Part shown: one piece after another, positions 22,201 to 33,125 of the stretch
Numbering within the stretch: position 1 is the stretch's first letter
How the letters are laid out: each line of letters begins with the position of its first letter
NCBI GenBank assembly: GCA_021229015.1
Contig: CM037792.1
Location: 44,459,880 to 44,523,879 of the forward strand
Origin: Solen grandis
Lineage: Eukaryota; Mollusca; Bivalvia; Adapedonta; Solenidae
DNA length: 64,000 nt
Direction: 5' to 3'
Program-made: the position numbers and the translations under genes
The notes under the pieces: model-generated
What the model was told of the DNA's origin: nothing
What the model saw: only the letters and a program-made list of their open reading frames with translations
Databases searched by the model: none

Positions 22201-24957
22201 ATTCAATGTGAAATAAACATACGTTTGAGATTTTTTTTGTCAATTTAAGTTTTAATTCATTTCCGGTAAAGACGACAAACACCGCTACGTCATGGACCAC
22301 TTAACCTCTACCAAGATAACCAAGGTCCTCTAATGAAACATTTGGAAACTTTGGTTATCTTCGTGAAAAGCCATGGGTTAGAAATGTAGTGGAACCATTA
22401 CAGGGGCTATGCCTTAAATCAGTGAATTATACCGGATATTGCCGATCTTCTGGTAAAATGGTCTTTAGCGACGTATAGCTTCTTACAGACTGGTCAAGAC
22501 CCCGAGTGCACAGGGACACCTGAGTAGAACCATCGACCTACCAGAAGCCCGCACATGAAAAATCCGCGTCTGCCAGGTCTTGAACCCACAGAGCCGGTTA
22601 ACAGTAAGTTAGTGACCATACCAACTTTGCCACGAAAGTTGTTTAAAAAGTTTCAAAATATCAACTGATATCAATTGATAATAAATATTCCGAATAAAAA
22701 TGTTTTTTCCCTGTTGTAGAATGGGTAAATACGGATCCGAGATTTTACGAGCGGCCCGACTTGTTGTGGACACCGGAATACACGCAAAACGGTAAGAGTT
22801 ATAAACAACTGTTCTTCCTTGTTTGTTCCATTCCAAAGTATATTTCTGTGACTATCTGTATGTGTTTTCTTTTAATATATCGTTATTTCACGCCTCTTTT
22901 TTCTTTAGTTGTATCGTGATGAAGTTTGTCATCGCTGCAACAGTATTTCCGTCAGAAGCAATCCTCAAAGACAATCTTTAAGATTCTTCACCTGAAAAAT
23001 CGGAATGACCCTGCCGTGAGTCGAACACAGTTTTGAAGGGCTTAGTAAAAATGAGTCCGTGACGATAATCATTCGGCCATGCGCGCCATATTATTCTGAA
23101 TGAGAGAGATACGTGTTATTGGCAACTTATCTAGCATTAGTATCTTCAAGATTCTAAACAAAGATTTGTTTTGACAGAAAATTGACATTTTGTATGAAAT
23201 GAATATCTATCAAAGACGTGCATTTTCCCTGCAAGCCTGATATGTGTAGTATTGGAGTGTGATGTATCTATTTTGTGTCATGTTTTCGCCAGCTGGTCCA
23301 AACAACGTGCAGTTCAGTATATGCTGAATTATACAGCGTACTCGGAGGAGTTCATCGCCAAGGAGATGGACCGATACTCGACCTGGCCTGGGCAAGCCAC
23401 ATCCTACATGATTGGCAAATTGAAAGTTAGAGAACTGAAACAAAAAGCTGTACAACAGTTGTGTAAGTACCAATAAGTAATAAGATTGGGGGGGGGGGGG
23501 GGGGCAGATACGTATTTCGGCGATTTGGGGTATTTTTTGTCTTCGTGAGAGTACCTTATTGCTATTACAGCCATAGACAAGTGACACTAGACCACATGCA
23601 GTCAAATTATCCTGACACTGGGGCGAAGCACATGGGAGATACATTAGGACCATTTTAAGGTTAAGTCCGCCACATTTCGGACCTAATGGCCTTTCACGGA
23701 GATAGCCGAGGTTTCCTAATGTTTCATAAGGGTACTTTGGTTATCTTGGTAGAGGTTAAGAGGTCCAAGACATATCTTTCGTATGATGCTGCCGGGCGCC
23801 ATTAAACCTACATACTGACAGTTACAAAGCGGAGGCACAAACCATTCAGTATTGATAAAATAACTCAAGACCAACGCAGTGTGTAAATTTATAAGGAATA
23901 CGATGAGTAAAAATGACACTGATAGTGCTTCTTTTACTTAGGTATTTCTACTGTATATTATTCAGTGTGGCCATACCACGTGGTACCCGGTATATGATGT
24001 CATTTTAAGCTAACGCGTAAAGCATATTTTGCATCGATTCGAAAAAGAAAACTATTAGTATTAAAAGTATTTTATTCCTTCACCAATTTTAATGGAATAT
24101 AGCGCATGCGAAGTGGAAAATTGTGCACTACATAAGAGTCCTAATGATTTTTTGTCAGATGTTAAGTATTTTCAAACATTCGGGAAAAAATTTTTTAGCG
24201 ATGTGCCTTACGTGTTAGCAAACATAATTTTACGAACTCGGAAGGTATTTCCCGAATGTTAGGAAAAACTGTACATCTGAGAAAAGAATCACCGAAACCT
24301 ATGTGTAGGGCACGATTTTCCGCTTCGCGTGAGCTATATACTATCAAAATTGATAAAGAAATAAATACAACAGTTTTTCCTTCTGAATCGATGCAAAATA
24401 TACTAAAAACACGTTAGCTGAAAATGACGTCATATACTACATGGTATGGCCACAATGTTATTGTAAAACTTTTGTTTTGATATGTCATTCCAAAAATGAT
24501 TTAAGGTAATACATCCATCATTTCATTATAACCATTGTCCCCCAATGCTTAAAAAGACTTCAATGCAGATGCAAGCATCTATTGACTTAGAGATGTATGC
24601 TCTTTTGGTCATTGCATTCACTATAAAATTCCCACAATCACTTGGTGGACTATGATCCCAATTTAATGATGGATGAATTACATAAAAATACACACAATTA
24701 ATCTCAAAATGATATATCTCACTTCAGAATGTATAATGCCTTTTTAAGGTGATCTTTTCGACATCTACGGTTTCCATGACGCCCTGCTGGAGAACGGTGC
24801 GATGCCCCTTAGCGTGATGGAGGCAGTGGTTGACTCCTGGATCCAGTCCGTGAAGAAAGAATTTGGCGGTAACCCCTGTGATACGTCATCCGGGATCACA
24901 ATCTGGCCCAGCATTGGTCTTACTGTTACCTTAGCAACGATTTCATACATCTGGTAG
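13261..24957 (+). CDS. DUF885-family putative zinc peptidase, copy A (equivalents of exons 6-16 only)
   Basis: Exons: 13261-13382, 14068-14149, 16655-16822, 18458-18544, 19107-19201, 19807-19914, 20608-20779, 21940-22004, 22720-22791, 23293-23462, 24749-24957 (TAG). Every boundary has AG/GT and the phases join into 449 open codons. It matches residues 178-626 of copy B, with about 36 amino-acid differences by hand count. The HEADPGHHLQ motif is intact; the later EGWALY motif reads EGWGLY, and the conserved glycine after DTGIHA is arginine (HAKR-W). The C-terminus keeps the hydrophobic tail. Signal peptide and exons 1-5 are absent between the contig start and exon 6. Going by copy B, exon 5 would lie about 1.1 kb upstream, beyond the gap. 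It could be a complete gene whose 5' part sits on another contig, or a 5'-truncated duplicate; the sequence cannot decide. Domain assignment is firm; function is inferred from the family. Confidence 0.85.
13780..13915. repeat. 'ccgcttaatac'-type short tandem repeat, short allele
   Basis: A few degenerate copies of 'ggtcgctaaatgcaggttaa' and 'gaccgcttaatataggt' in the intron after exon 6 of copy A. The copy B counterpart (48190-48500) has many more units. Confidence 0.6.
14262..14332 (-). mobile_element. SINE-B tail fragment, shared with copy B
   Basis: 'gtttgtttagtt', 'agtcctaccgatac', 'cagtcattggagaa' and 'gctgctacactgca' match the 3' part of the SINE at 45127-45447 in reverse. The equivalent insertion in copy B is at 48854-49012. 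Here it is cut short where copy-A-only sequence begins. Confidence 0.6.
14333..16313. other. About 2 kb of intron present only in copy A
   Basis: The intron between the exons ending 14149 and starting 16655 is 2.5 kb here and 0.6 kb in copy B. The extra block has no ORF or tRNA-like head. It contains a 28-bp direct repeat ('agatagattgttatttct' core) at about 15243-15270 and 15361-15388. The ends are approximate because they were aligned by eye. Confidence 0.55.
16832..17005 (-). mobile_element. tRNA-derived SINE directly after the exon 8 splice donor (copy A)
   Basis: On the minus strand: A-box-like 'tggtagtctagtga', B-box GGTTCGATTCC, a 'gcactctacctgtctcaag' body as in SINE-B, and a (CAAA)n tail. 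The tail begins ten bases into the intron after the exon ending at 16822. The same insertion lies at 49535-49715 in copy B, so it predates the duplication. Confidence 0.8.
17241..17268. repeat. Poly(A) run
   Basis: An uninterrupted A run of about 28 bases in the copy A intron; the copy B counterpart near 51099 is a short interrupted A stretch. Confidence 0.9.
19288..19344. repeat. Perfect 19-bp hairpin in copy A intron
   Basis: GGCCAATAAATAATATCAC at 19288-19306 pairs with its exact reverse complement at 19326-19344 across a 19-base loop. Near-complementary flanks extend it by a few bases (aagc...gctt). In copy B only the left arm survives (about 53640-53660). Confidence 0.85.
22490..22640 (-). 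mobile_element. Diverged tRNA-derived SINE remnant (copy A)
   Basis: The minus strand reads 'gtgggttcaagacctggcag' (degenerate B-box), then 'tcatgtgcgggcttctggta' and 'ggtcgatggttctact', clearly related to SINE-A. It is orthologous to 57405-57570 in copy B. Confidence 0.65.
22915..23095 (-). mobile_element. Diverged tRNA-derived SINE remnant (copy A), A- and B-box visible
   Basis: The minus strand starts 'ggcgcgcatggccgaatgat' (A-box-like), has 'gtgttcgactcacggcaggg' (B-box-like) and ends near 'cagcgatgacaaacttcatc', a decayed version of the SINE-A tail. The copy B counterpart is at 57880-58040. Confidence 0.65.
23966..24455. mobile_element. MITE with terminal inverted repeats of about 170-200 bp, copy A only
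   Basis: The left end TGTGGCCATACCACGTGGTA and the right end, whose reverse complement is TGTGGCCATACCATGTAGTA, continue as inverted arms through 'atgatgtcattttaagctaa', 'attttgcatcgattc' and 'tatagcgcatgcgaagtgga'. The short centre lacks coding sequence. The last intron of copy B lacks it together with about 1 kb of surrounding sequence. The target duplication was not resolved. Confidence 0.8.
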
Positions 24958-27900
24958 TCTACGTCATCACCTACTACATTAAAATTGATACTTAAAACGA
25001 ACAGATAAAACTTTTCTCAGTTTAAGTAAAGATAGTAAAAAATTGATAAATTGATTTGAAAAATATACAAAATAATATATTTACAACATTTAAGGAACAA
25101 GACTACATTAAGTAAAACTAAAAATCAAACCTCACTTTACAATATTACTCTAAACAATTAATAATCCATGCATACAGGACGTATTTTTGTAGCTGAATTG
25201 TATTTTATAGAATGTTATATTCATGAATTTTATTGTATTTTACATGAAACAGCTCAGAGTTAACGTCCTTGTCCTTACATATGTCATATATCACGTGTTA
25301 ACTATAACATAAGTACTGAAATGCATTATGTTTTGTTTTGTTTTAGAAAATTAACCGTATATTTGTGAACCGTACGTTTAAGACCTTGGTGTAATGTCAC
25401 CAGTTTAAGTGTTGTGAATAGGAAAACGTTCACGCTGTTAGAAGCAGATGACAAATAAAAACCAACTCCGGCAACACTGAGCCAAGAACTAAAAGTAAAC
25501 TGTTTGTCGGGGAGTGGTAAAGTTAAAATAAAGTACTGGTCTAGTATTGAAGAAAGGACGCTGTCAATCTCAGTGATCTAATTTTTTGAGACAATCACTG
25601 GTGATGTCAGGGTACAGACTCTTGCATGTGCATATAGAGAATAAATGATAATATACATTATGGATCATGCTTCATCACGATTCAGATAATTCTCATTGAC
25701 CAAGCAAGGACATTTGAAAACGCGAGTTTTGGATAAGTGTGTTTTTACAACGAATTATATTCATACACAAAACAGCATTTTCAAAAAGAAATCAGCTGTT
25801 AATTTTATTTTTATCAAGTAAATATATGGAGAATAATTGTTTTCAGTGGAATATCATTTTTAATCCATCGATGGAGGAGGAAGTCAAAATTGATCACGAG
25901 TGGCACAGCCACATTGATTTTTCCTTGCTTTTCTGCAATGCTTTACACACATTGTTAATGAGTTCATTGTAAATTTTACCCTGTGGGGTGCCCCAAATTC
26001 CTGAATTCGCTCGAATCGTTATTCGGTCTAAATATATTCCAGTGAATGAACACAAAGAAATCATTTAATCAGCATTTCTTTCAAGTATTTCTGTGAAATA
26101 GAAGGTTTTTTATATAATAAATTTGTAGGATATATAATTTAAAATTGAAAAAAAACGTATGGAATCCGATTGTTTGATGCATGTATAAGCCAAGAAGCGA
26201 AATAACACATTCTATTTTTAGACAGCAGGGAAGACAGATTACCATACCAGTAAACCTAAGCAAATAAAGATAAAACGTTTTGAAATGTCGACGAATTTAA
26301 TATTATGGTTTGTATTTTTTATTATTTTATACAGATGGTAATCAGTTATAAGTGTAAACATATATATGAAATACTAGTTTTGTAAATGTGATAAAATACT
26401 TCCATTTGCCATTTTTCATATGAAGGGAAGTAATTTTTAAATTCATTATTCAATACCTGTCATACAACTCGAGCATGCAAAGTATTGAATGTTTGTTTTT
26501 TTCCCCCAAAGAAAGTTACTTACGTTTATTTTAGTGTATAATATTGTATTGTAGATAAATAGCTATTTGCTCTTTCATATTTTTACAAGATCACAATAAC
26601 CATTTTGAATAATTTAACATGTATTTTTACTAACTTTTACAAAACAGTAAGCATCTTTAGTGATATAACCAGATTTAAGCAGTTTCTGTACGTTCAATTA
26701 AACGTGTAAAATGTATTTTGTTAAAAATAATATTAGCATATGTTCAAAATCACTTTCAATGTTTTATTGGTAATATTTCACTCACCTTCTTTTTATTAAC
26801 ATTCTTTTAATTTCTTAATCAATTTGAGATAATAAAATTAGATTAATATACACAGACTCGTGGTTTCTCAGATTCCAATTTCCAGAGCCAGTTTTTTTAT
26901 GTGTTTAATGTTGTTGTTGTTTTGTTGTTGCTTTTTTCCATTATCATTATTTGTTGTTGTTTTCCTGGCACGAGAAAAAGAGCATGATGGGGTGCCTGGA
27001 TAGCGTGGGTTTTCTCCGGGTCTTCCGGTTTCCTCCCACAATAATGAACACATGCGCCGCCACCATCGAGAGTGATTAATATAAGTTCTGAGAACTTGTT
27101 TCGTAATCGATGTAAAATAAATAAAGTTTAAACTAAAACGTTCACCTCTATCGGCAACCCTTGGCCGTTTATTCAAAGAAATTACCAGAGTGATTCGAAT
27201 GGCCCCCGAGAGAGTGGTATACTTATACCTTTCTATCCGGCTAACAGCTATCTCTGTTTAAAGGTATTTCTTTTCACTTCGAATGGGATTTACTCGTAAT
27301 TTTTCTGTCTTCCCTTTGTTCTATTTTGCCCGAATTTGATTTTTTTTTCTTTTATTTTTTCTTCCTTTTCTTTTTTCATTTTTTATAAGTAAAAATAATC
27401 TTACTTAAAGCATTTGTTATTTTTTTTACAATATACACAAAACATGTTATCCATCTAAAAGCTCAACGAAATACAAATAATTAATTCAGTATTTTCCTCC
27501 TTTTCAAGATTATACTACCAACGAAAGGGATTCGTTTTCATTAAATATCCGATGGAAAAAAAGAATTTTGACAACAAAAATACGTCAAATAGCGCGGCGA
27601 TAACGACTATGTCTTCCATTTAATCTCAGTATTTCTTTAAGTGGGTTCGAATCTCAACGGAAGTGAATAATATATATATTTTTATATGTAAATAGTTATT
27701 GTATTCTCGAGTGCCCAAACTGCGCCCCTCTAAGATTTAATTAGGAAATGCAACATAAATAAAATACATAGAATAAAAACTGTTCACGTGCCAATTCATT
27801 CTATCAAATTCACATTGCCCCCCCCCAAAAATTTTAACATAATTATTCACTCGAAAATAACATTTAATACATTACGAGTCAAATATTATACCATCATTTT

Positions 27901-28394
27901 GTGTGGTCCTAACTCCGCCCCCTAGGTGACATCAAAGTAGTTGGGAATTGTACACATATGATTTCCATTTATAAATATGTAGACACAGCAGATGGAATTT
28001 CCGAGATACTTTTATTTAAAAAATTTTAGTGAAAAGGGGCGATTCTGCATGGAAATCATTTTGTATTAAGAAAAACAAACACATAAAAAGAGTGGTGCGA
28101 GATAAAATTTGCAATATTTATCAGTTTGACTCAAAATTTCGTACAAAAATCATCTGAGTTTATTTACAGAAACATAGTAAAAGAATTCTCACAGTCGCTT
28201 ACGCGTGTGATAAAATCTAGCGAGTCTACGATAAAAAAAGGAAGGTGGCGGAGTTAGGACAGGGGCGCAGTTAGGACCTCCGACGATATCTAAAATTATA
28301 TTTTTGACATATAAATAATAATAACATTTCTTTACCACATTCATTTATGCATTTGAAAATGAAATAATGATGAACAGTATTTAGAGAATAGTAC
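24958..28394. other. 3' flank of copy A, homologous to copy B 3' flank; no further gene
   Basis: Collinear with about 58867-61860 at high similarity. It contains candidate poly(A) signals, of which AATAAA at 25527-25532 is conserved in copy B at 59434-59439, plus a SINE-D copy and T-rich tracts near 27340-27430. No exon was found. Confidence 0.6.
26985..27135 (+). mobile_element. tRNA-derived SINE (family D), copy A, internally deleted
   Basis: Compared with the counterpart at 60925-61170 it lacks about 80 bases spanning the rest of the A-box and the whole B-box; the ends meet at 'gatagcgtggg'. The 3' body 'gccaccatcgagagtgatta' and end 'aataaagtttaaac' are shared. It can no longer be transcribed by pol III from its own promoter. 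Confidence 0.75.
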
Positions 28395-29105
28395 TTATTC
28401 AAAAAGGTGAGCATTACTAGCTCAAATACATGTATGTGATTAGTATTCACTCAAACAGATTAACATTACTAACTCAAATATGTGAGCCTTACTCACTCGG
28501 TTAGGTGAGCAGTACACACTACAATAGGTGAAAAAGTATTTACTAAAATAGGTGAACAGTACTCAGTGAATTAGGTGAACATTACTGAATTAAGGTTTGC
28601 ATTACTCAAACATAATTAAGCTGAATTATTCACTGAATTAGGAAAATAGAACTCAGTGAATCGGATGAACAGTACACACTCAAACAGGTAAACAGTACTA
28701 ACTAAATTAGGAGAGCAGTACTCAGAGAATTAGGTGAACAGTACACACTCAAACAGGTAAACAGTACTCACTGAATTAGAAGAGCAGTACTCAGAGAATT
28801 AGGTGAACAGTACACATTCAAAAAGGTAAACAGTACTCACTGAATTAGGTGAGCATTACTCACTGAAGGCTGAATATAATTGGGTGAAAGGTACTCACTC
28901 AAATAGGTGAGCATTAATCACTAAAAAATGTAACACTACTCATTCCAAATAAGTGAACATTTCTCACTATATAAGTACTCATTCAAATAGGGGAGCATAC
29001 TCACTGAAATTGGTGAACAGTACTCACTCAAATAAGTGAGCATAACTCACTGAATTGGGTGAACAGTGAGGTGAGCATTTCTAACAGAATAAGGCGAGTA
29101 CTTTT
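28395..29105. repeat. Degenerate minisatellite, 'ggtgagcattactcactgaa' type (copy A)
   Basis: Many imperfect units of about 20-25 bases built from 'aggtgaacagtactcactca', 'aaataggtgagcattactca' and 'gaattaggtgaacagtacac'. It lies 3' of copy A and corresponds to 61868-62985 behind copy B. Both arrays end with 'aataggcgagta'-like sequence (29085-29100; 62974-62985), so the duplication runs at least this far. Confidence 0.88.
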
Positions 29106-29135
29106 ACCTATTTCGAATTGGAAACGCCAAATTAA

Positions 29136-29372
29136 TTTGATGATGGCGCAGCTTCAGATGTACAAATCTATAATGACAGCGAATTGAAGTGCATGCTAGA
29201 TGATGGTACCATTGGCTTCCCTTTTCCAGCTCCTTTTGGAAATGACAATCATCCTATGTCTTATTTCCTGCTGGGAGATTGTGCCTTTGCACTGAGGACA
29301 ACAATGATTAAGCCATACAGCCGGAGAAATTTGTCACATGATGAACGCATCTTCAACTACCTCTTCTCACGA
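29136..29372 (+). pseudogene. Harbinger (HARBI1-like) transposase fragment, DDE_Tnp_4 domain
   Basis: An open frame after the TAA at 29133 reads GAASDVQIYNDSELK, then DDGTIGFPFPAPFGN, SYFLLGDCAFAL, IKPYSRRNLS and ERIFNYLFSR. These are consecutive landmarks of the PIF/Harbinger nuclease: the SDxQIYNDSEL block, the GDxAF block around the second catalytic Asp, and the FNYxxSRxR block. After SR the frame runs into unrelated ARPARPVARP repeats, so the last catalytic Glu region (VVENAFG) is missing. It has no N-terminal half either and is dead. Confidence 0.85.
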
Positions 29373-30129
29373 ACAATGTATGCTGATTCAGCATTATTAG
29401 AACCGCGAACACGGGAACCACGGTCAGAAGCAGCACGACCAGCACGACCAGTAGCACGACCAGGGTGTTTACCATCTTGAGGATGCAGAAAATGAATCCT
29501 TTGAGAACCAAAAATGTATTGTTTGAAATGGCATACAAACAACCTTTTCATGTGTGTGACTGAACGTTGGATGAACGGAATGAGAACGGAGAAAGAAGGT
29601 AGTTAAATGTTACACAAAACTTGTTATAAAAACGTAATCAAACGGTAGGAGAACGGAAAAAAGTTAGAAATACGGTAATGAAACGTTATATACATAGGGA
29701 AAAAAAAGGAAAAATCATGATTTTATTCTGTTCTGGCATATGTTTTTAATTCTAAAACGGTATGCACACGGAAGTGCAATGCGTGGGCCTCTGACAGGTC
29801 CTTTATATAGCACATAATTTGAACGTACGTCTTATCACTGGGCAAATGTGCTTGATACCAAAAAACCAAAACCTTCGAGCAAGCCGATGTCAAGCGACTA
29901 ACTACGATCATATATTATTCTGACGTATGCATTTTTCAAAAATAAAAACCAAGTGAAATATCAAAATTGACGAGCAATAAAAGATATAAAATTATAACGT
30001 GTTTGCTATGGTATGTACATGTATAACTAAAATAATATATATGTACCTGAAAATTGAAATTAATTAAGAACTATCATTTAAGATACCGCTTTGTCACAGT
30101 AACTGTAACCCTCAGAGACAGTCTAGATA

Positions 30130-30720
30130 CATTTGAAGGATAAAAATAAAAACACATAAAATAGGAAGACCTCTGATACACTTATACATGCATTGCAGAC
30201 CAAAAAAAAACAACCTATAATTATAACAAGGGGCAAAAACTCAATTAAAATTAAGCCGATAATGATTCGCAAGTAGCGTGAAGTGAAAATCAAAATTTGA
30301 CCAATAGTTGCTGAGAAATAGAGCAGATAAAATATATTTAAGAGATGTGACAGGGGGCATAACTCAATGAAGCAATCATGGCATAGCTACAAGTAGGCAT
30401 AGTAATTAAAATTAAGAAGCTAAATGAAAATATGAGTTAATAGAAAAAAAAAGGAAAAACTAATCTAATTTAAAAGGTTGGTTGTATAATAAAAATTTAA
30501 TAAAATAAAGATAACTAAAAAAAGCGCGTACTATGACGTGCCAACAATATGCGGAATTAAGCTTGGTGTGTATTAATGCTGTGAAGTTAAAGTAAAATCC
30601 GACCAACGGTAGCTAGGAAATAGCGCGTACAAAAAAAATCTAATAAATAAATAAGAGGCAATAATATTTAAATCATGCCGATCATAACGTGCCAACGACA
30701 TGCGCAAGAGGCTTGGTACT
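30130..30720. repeat. Diverged tandem units, 'ggggcataactcaat' type
   Basis: Three to four imperfect units with 'ggcataactcaat(g/t)aa', 'aagccgataatgattcgc', 'aaatttgaccaatagttgct' and 'gagaaatag.gc'. It is related in style to the array at 1490-2345. No coding sequence. Confidence 0.65.
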
Positions 30721-32350
30721 TACCACTCAAGAAAATTTTAATCAAAATCACAAGTCCAACTTAAGCATATAGGATTATCGATTGAAATGATGTAAGATGT
30801 GGAGTGATACAGTGCGATGAAAACGGCTGCGGTAATTATACAAATCAACAAAGCCTGCTCTTGTTTATCGGTGTATAATACTATAGCTACTCGGTAACGC
30901 CATTCTAAAAAAGTAGCAAACAGAAAATAAGTTATAGCACGTGCCTGATGATTGACATAGGCAGTAAGGCGACTGAATTTTTTAATTATCATATTTTATA
31001 TAGTATGTACAGCACTACAAAAATACACTTTTTCGTTATAAAAAAAAAAAATTTTTAAATTATTTTTTTTTTAAAAAGTGTCAAATTTCGAAATTAGTAA
31101 GAGTCTATTTCTATTAATAATTCAAAAAAGGAGGTATAGGAAAATGGCGCAACTCTTGAAAAAAAATGTAAAGTCGACAATGCGGCTAAAAATAACGTCC
31201 ATTCAGTCATTTCGACTGCAATGGACATATTGCAGTCGGCAATAGAGGCAACATTTTGTCTCCTGTCCATAAAAAAATGTAATGCATCGTGTAGCGTTCC
31301 TTTTTCACAGTCATTTTGCGCAATCACAACTCTCTTGGAGTTGTTGTCTAGCAGCGAAGAGAAAAGACGAAAGGTGTTCAACATCATGACACTTTTTGGA
31401 AAAATGGTAACAGTGTTTTATCATCATTCTTACAAGATTCAAATTGGAAATCTACAAGAAGTGGAGGAAAGAAAGCTCTTGAAAATTTACTGAACTTCTT
31501 CGCTCACGAAATTGAAGGTAATAATTTAATACTTTTTCATTAGATCTTCTGCTCTAAAGTATCATTAATTAGTGCTTATTTGTGAATTTTTGTAATCATT
31601 TGTATGAGCATCTATTAAAGTCTTTGTTAGTCCCATCAATAAGCTGCTATTTTGGTACTGGTTGCGTCTCTTTTCTCCATAAGGGATAGCACCAAACCCG
31701 AAAGTAGAACAATATCAAAAATTACGGGTAATCAAATGTGGACTTTATTCTTTAAGTTTTTATTTGACAATCAATGCTACATGTACTTAATTCAAGGAAA
31801 ACACAATTTTAAAATACAGTAAATTTAACTTGATAAAAAAATCTTTTATAATAGATGACCATATTTACATAGGACCAGCATAAAATGTCACTTTTAACCT
31901 AGTTTGTTTTTCAATAACATAGCAGTGACACATGTTTTTATTAATGTTGTCATAGTGACTTCCAACTGTAAGTTATGTAGGATTACTTTTTTGTCCACAT
32001 TGTAACTTGCACTTCAGAACCTACCAGTCCTGATGGTAGAGGGGTTACAGTGTCTGCTCAGAATCCTTAGGTCTTCGTTTTGATCCCGAAATGTAACATG
32101 CGAGATCCAGAGGGTGGTGGGGTGGTCCGGACCCCCTTAGATTTGGCTATTATGCCTAAAATATGAGAGGCGTGACCCATGACTAATGTGAGTTGGCTAT
32201 GAAGAAAAATCCAGTAATATATAATATAGTGTTTTGAGATCAATTCACAGTCTGCCCCCTTCCCCTCACGCACTGTTATTTTCAGAGATGTCTCGCACCC
32301 CCCCCCCCCCCCCCCCCCCTCCGAGACAAATTGGTGCATCCGCGCATGTG
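30721..32350. other. Stretch between repeats; no recognisable gene
   Basis: ORFs of 84-97 codons occur on both strands (30738-30992, 31094-31387, 31221-31493, 32067-32339) but overlap each other and show no family signature. A frame at about 31436-31518 (DSNWKSTRSGGKKALENLL) precedes a GT and could be an old transposon exon. A C run of about 20 bases lies at 32299-32318. Confidence 0.4.
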
Positions 32351-32354
32351 TAAC

Positions 32355-32445
32355 ATACCATAGTCATTATAAATGGTACTGGTATAACTCCCTTGCTTGG
32401 CACTCAGCACATAAAGATAGTTCCAGGACTGGTTGACGTAGAGCT
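32355..32445 (+). mobile_element. SINE-B fragment
   Basis: 'taccatagtcattataaatg', 'ctcccttgcttggcactcag' and 'atagttccaggactggttga' match the middle of SINE-B (45.1-45.4 kb). Both ends are missing. Confidence 0.65.
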
Positions 32446-32689
32446 GCCATTGATAGAAAGTTAGAAACGATATTGATGTTTGGTTGATGTTTTTCTGTCG
32501 ATTGATTATTGAAAGTTGAGCTATAGTCATCACCAGTGTTGTTGGAATCATCGTCGTTAGTAAAGTCTTCATGAAGAACTTTAATATATTTAAAAAAATC
32601 TATTTTACTCTTTAAAAGGTGATCATGTAGCATGCCGCGTTGTCCGTCCGGTGCCATCCATCATACTTTTTTTCTAAAGCATGATTCAA

Positions 32690-33125
32690 AAAGTATAACA
32701 GCTATTAACTTTAAACTTTACATGTGGGTAGATCTCATGGAGGATTAAGTGCAGTGCACAAGAACTTTAACTCTGCACATCAAATTTTGGGAGTTATTGC
32801 CCTTTGTTAAATTGAATACTCAATAATTGTCTGGAGCATAGCGCATACACTATGATGCATATAACCTTAAAACTTAGTAGGTGAATAGACCTCGTAGAGG
32901 AGAAGTGCAGTATACAAGAACCACAACTATGCAAATCATAGTTTGATTATTGCCCTTTGTTAAATTGAAAACTTAATACTTGTCCAGAGCATAACTCATA
33001 CAATAAGAGTCAATGAGACATATAACCTTGAAACCTCATAGTTTTTTTTAGACCTTATGGAGAAGTGCATTGTGCAAGAACCATAACTCTGCAATTCATA
33101 TTTTTTAGTTATCTACTATTCAATA
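32690..33125. repeat. Tandem repeat, about 185-bp unit
   Basis: Two to three imperfect units share 'aagtgcagtgcacaagaac', 'aactctgcacatcaa', 'ttattgccctttgttaaatt' and 'gtctggagcata'. Confidence 0.7.

Noticed and set aside
23210..23653. 147-codon minus-strand ORF
   Set aside because: Antisense of the copy A exon at 23293-23462 plus a G run; no family signature.
13261..24957. Copy A as a dead pseudogene
   Set aside because: All eleven exons are open with consensus splice sites and matching phases, and the HExxPGHH motif is intact; only the unseen 5' part is in doubt.
28395..29105. CRISPR-like regular repeats
   Set aside because: Units are degenerate, lack unique spacers, and the genome is eukaryotic; it is a minisatellite.
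31094..31493. 97-codon minus and 90-codon plus ORFs
   Set aside because: They overlap in opposite directions, neither resembles a known family, and no splice partners are visible.
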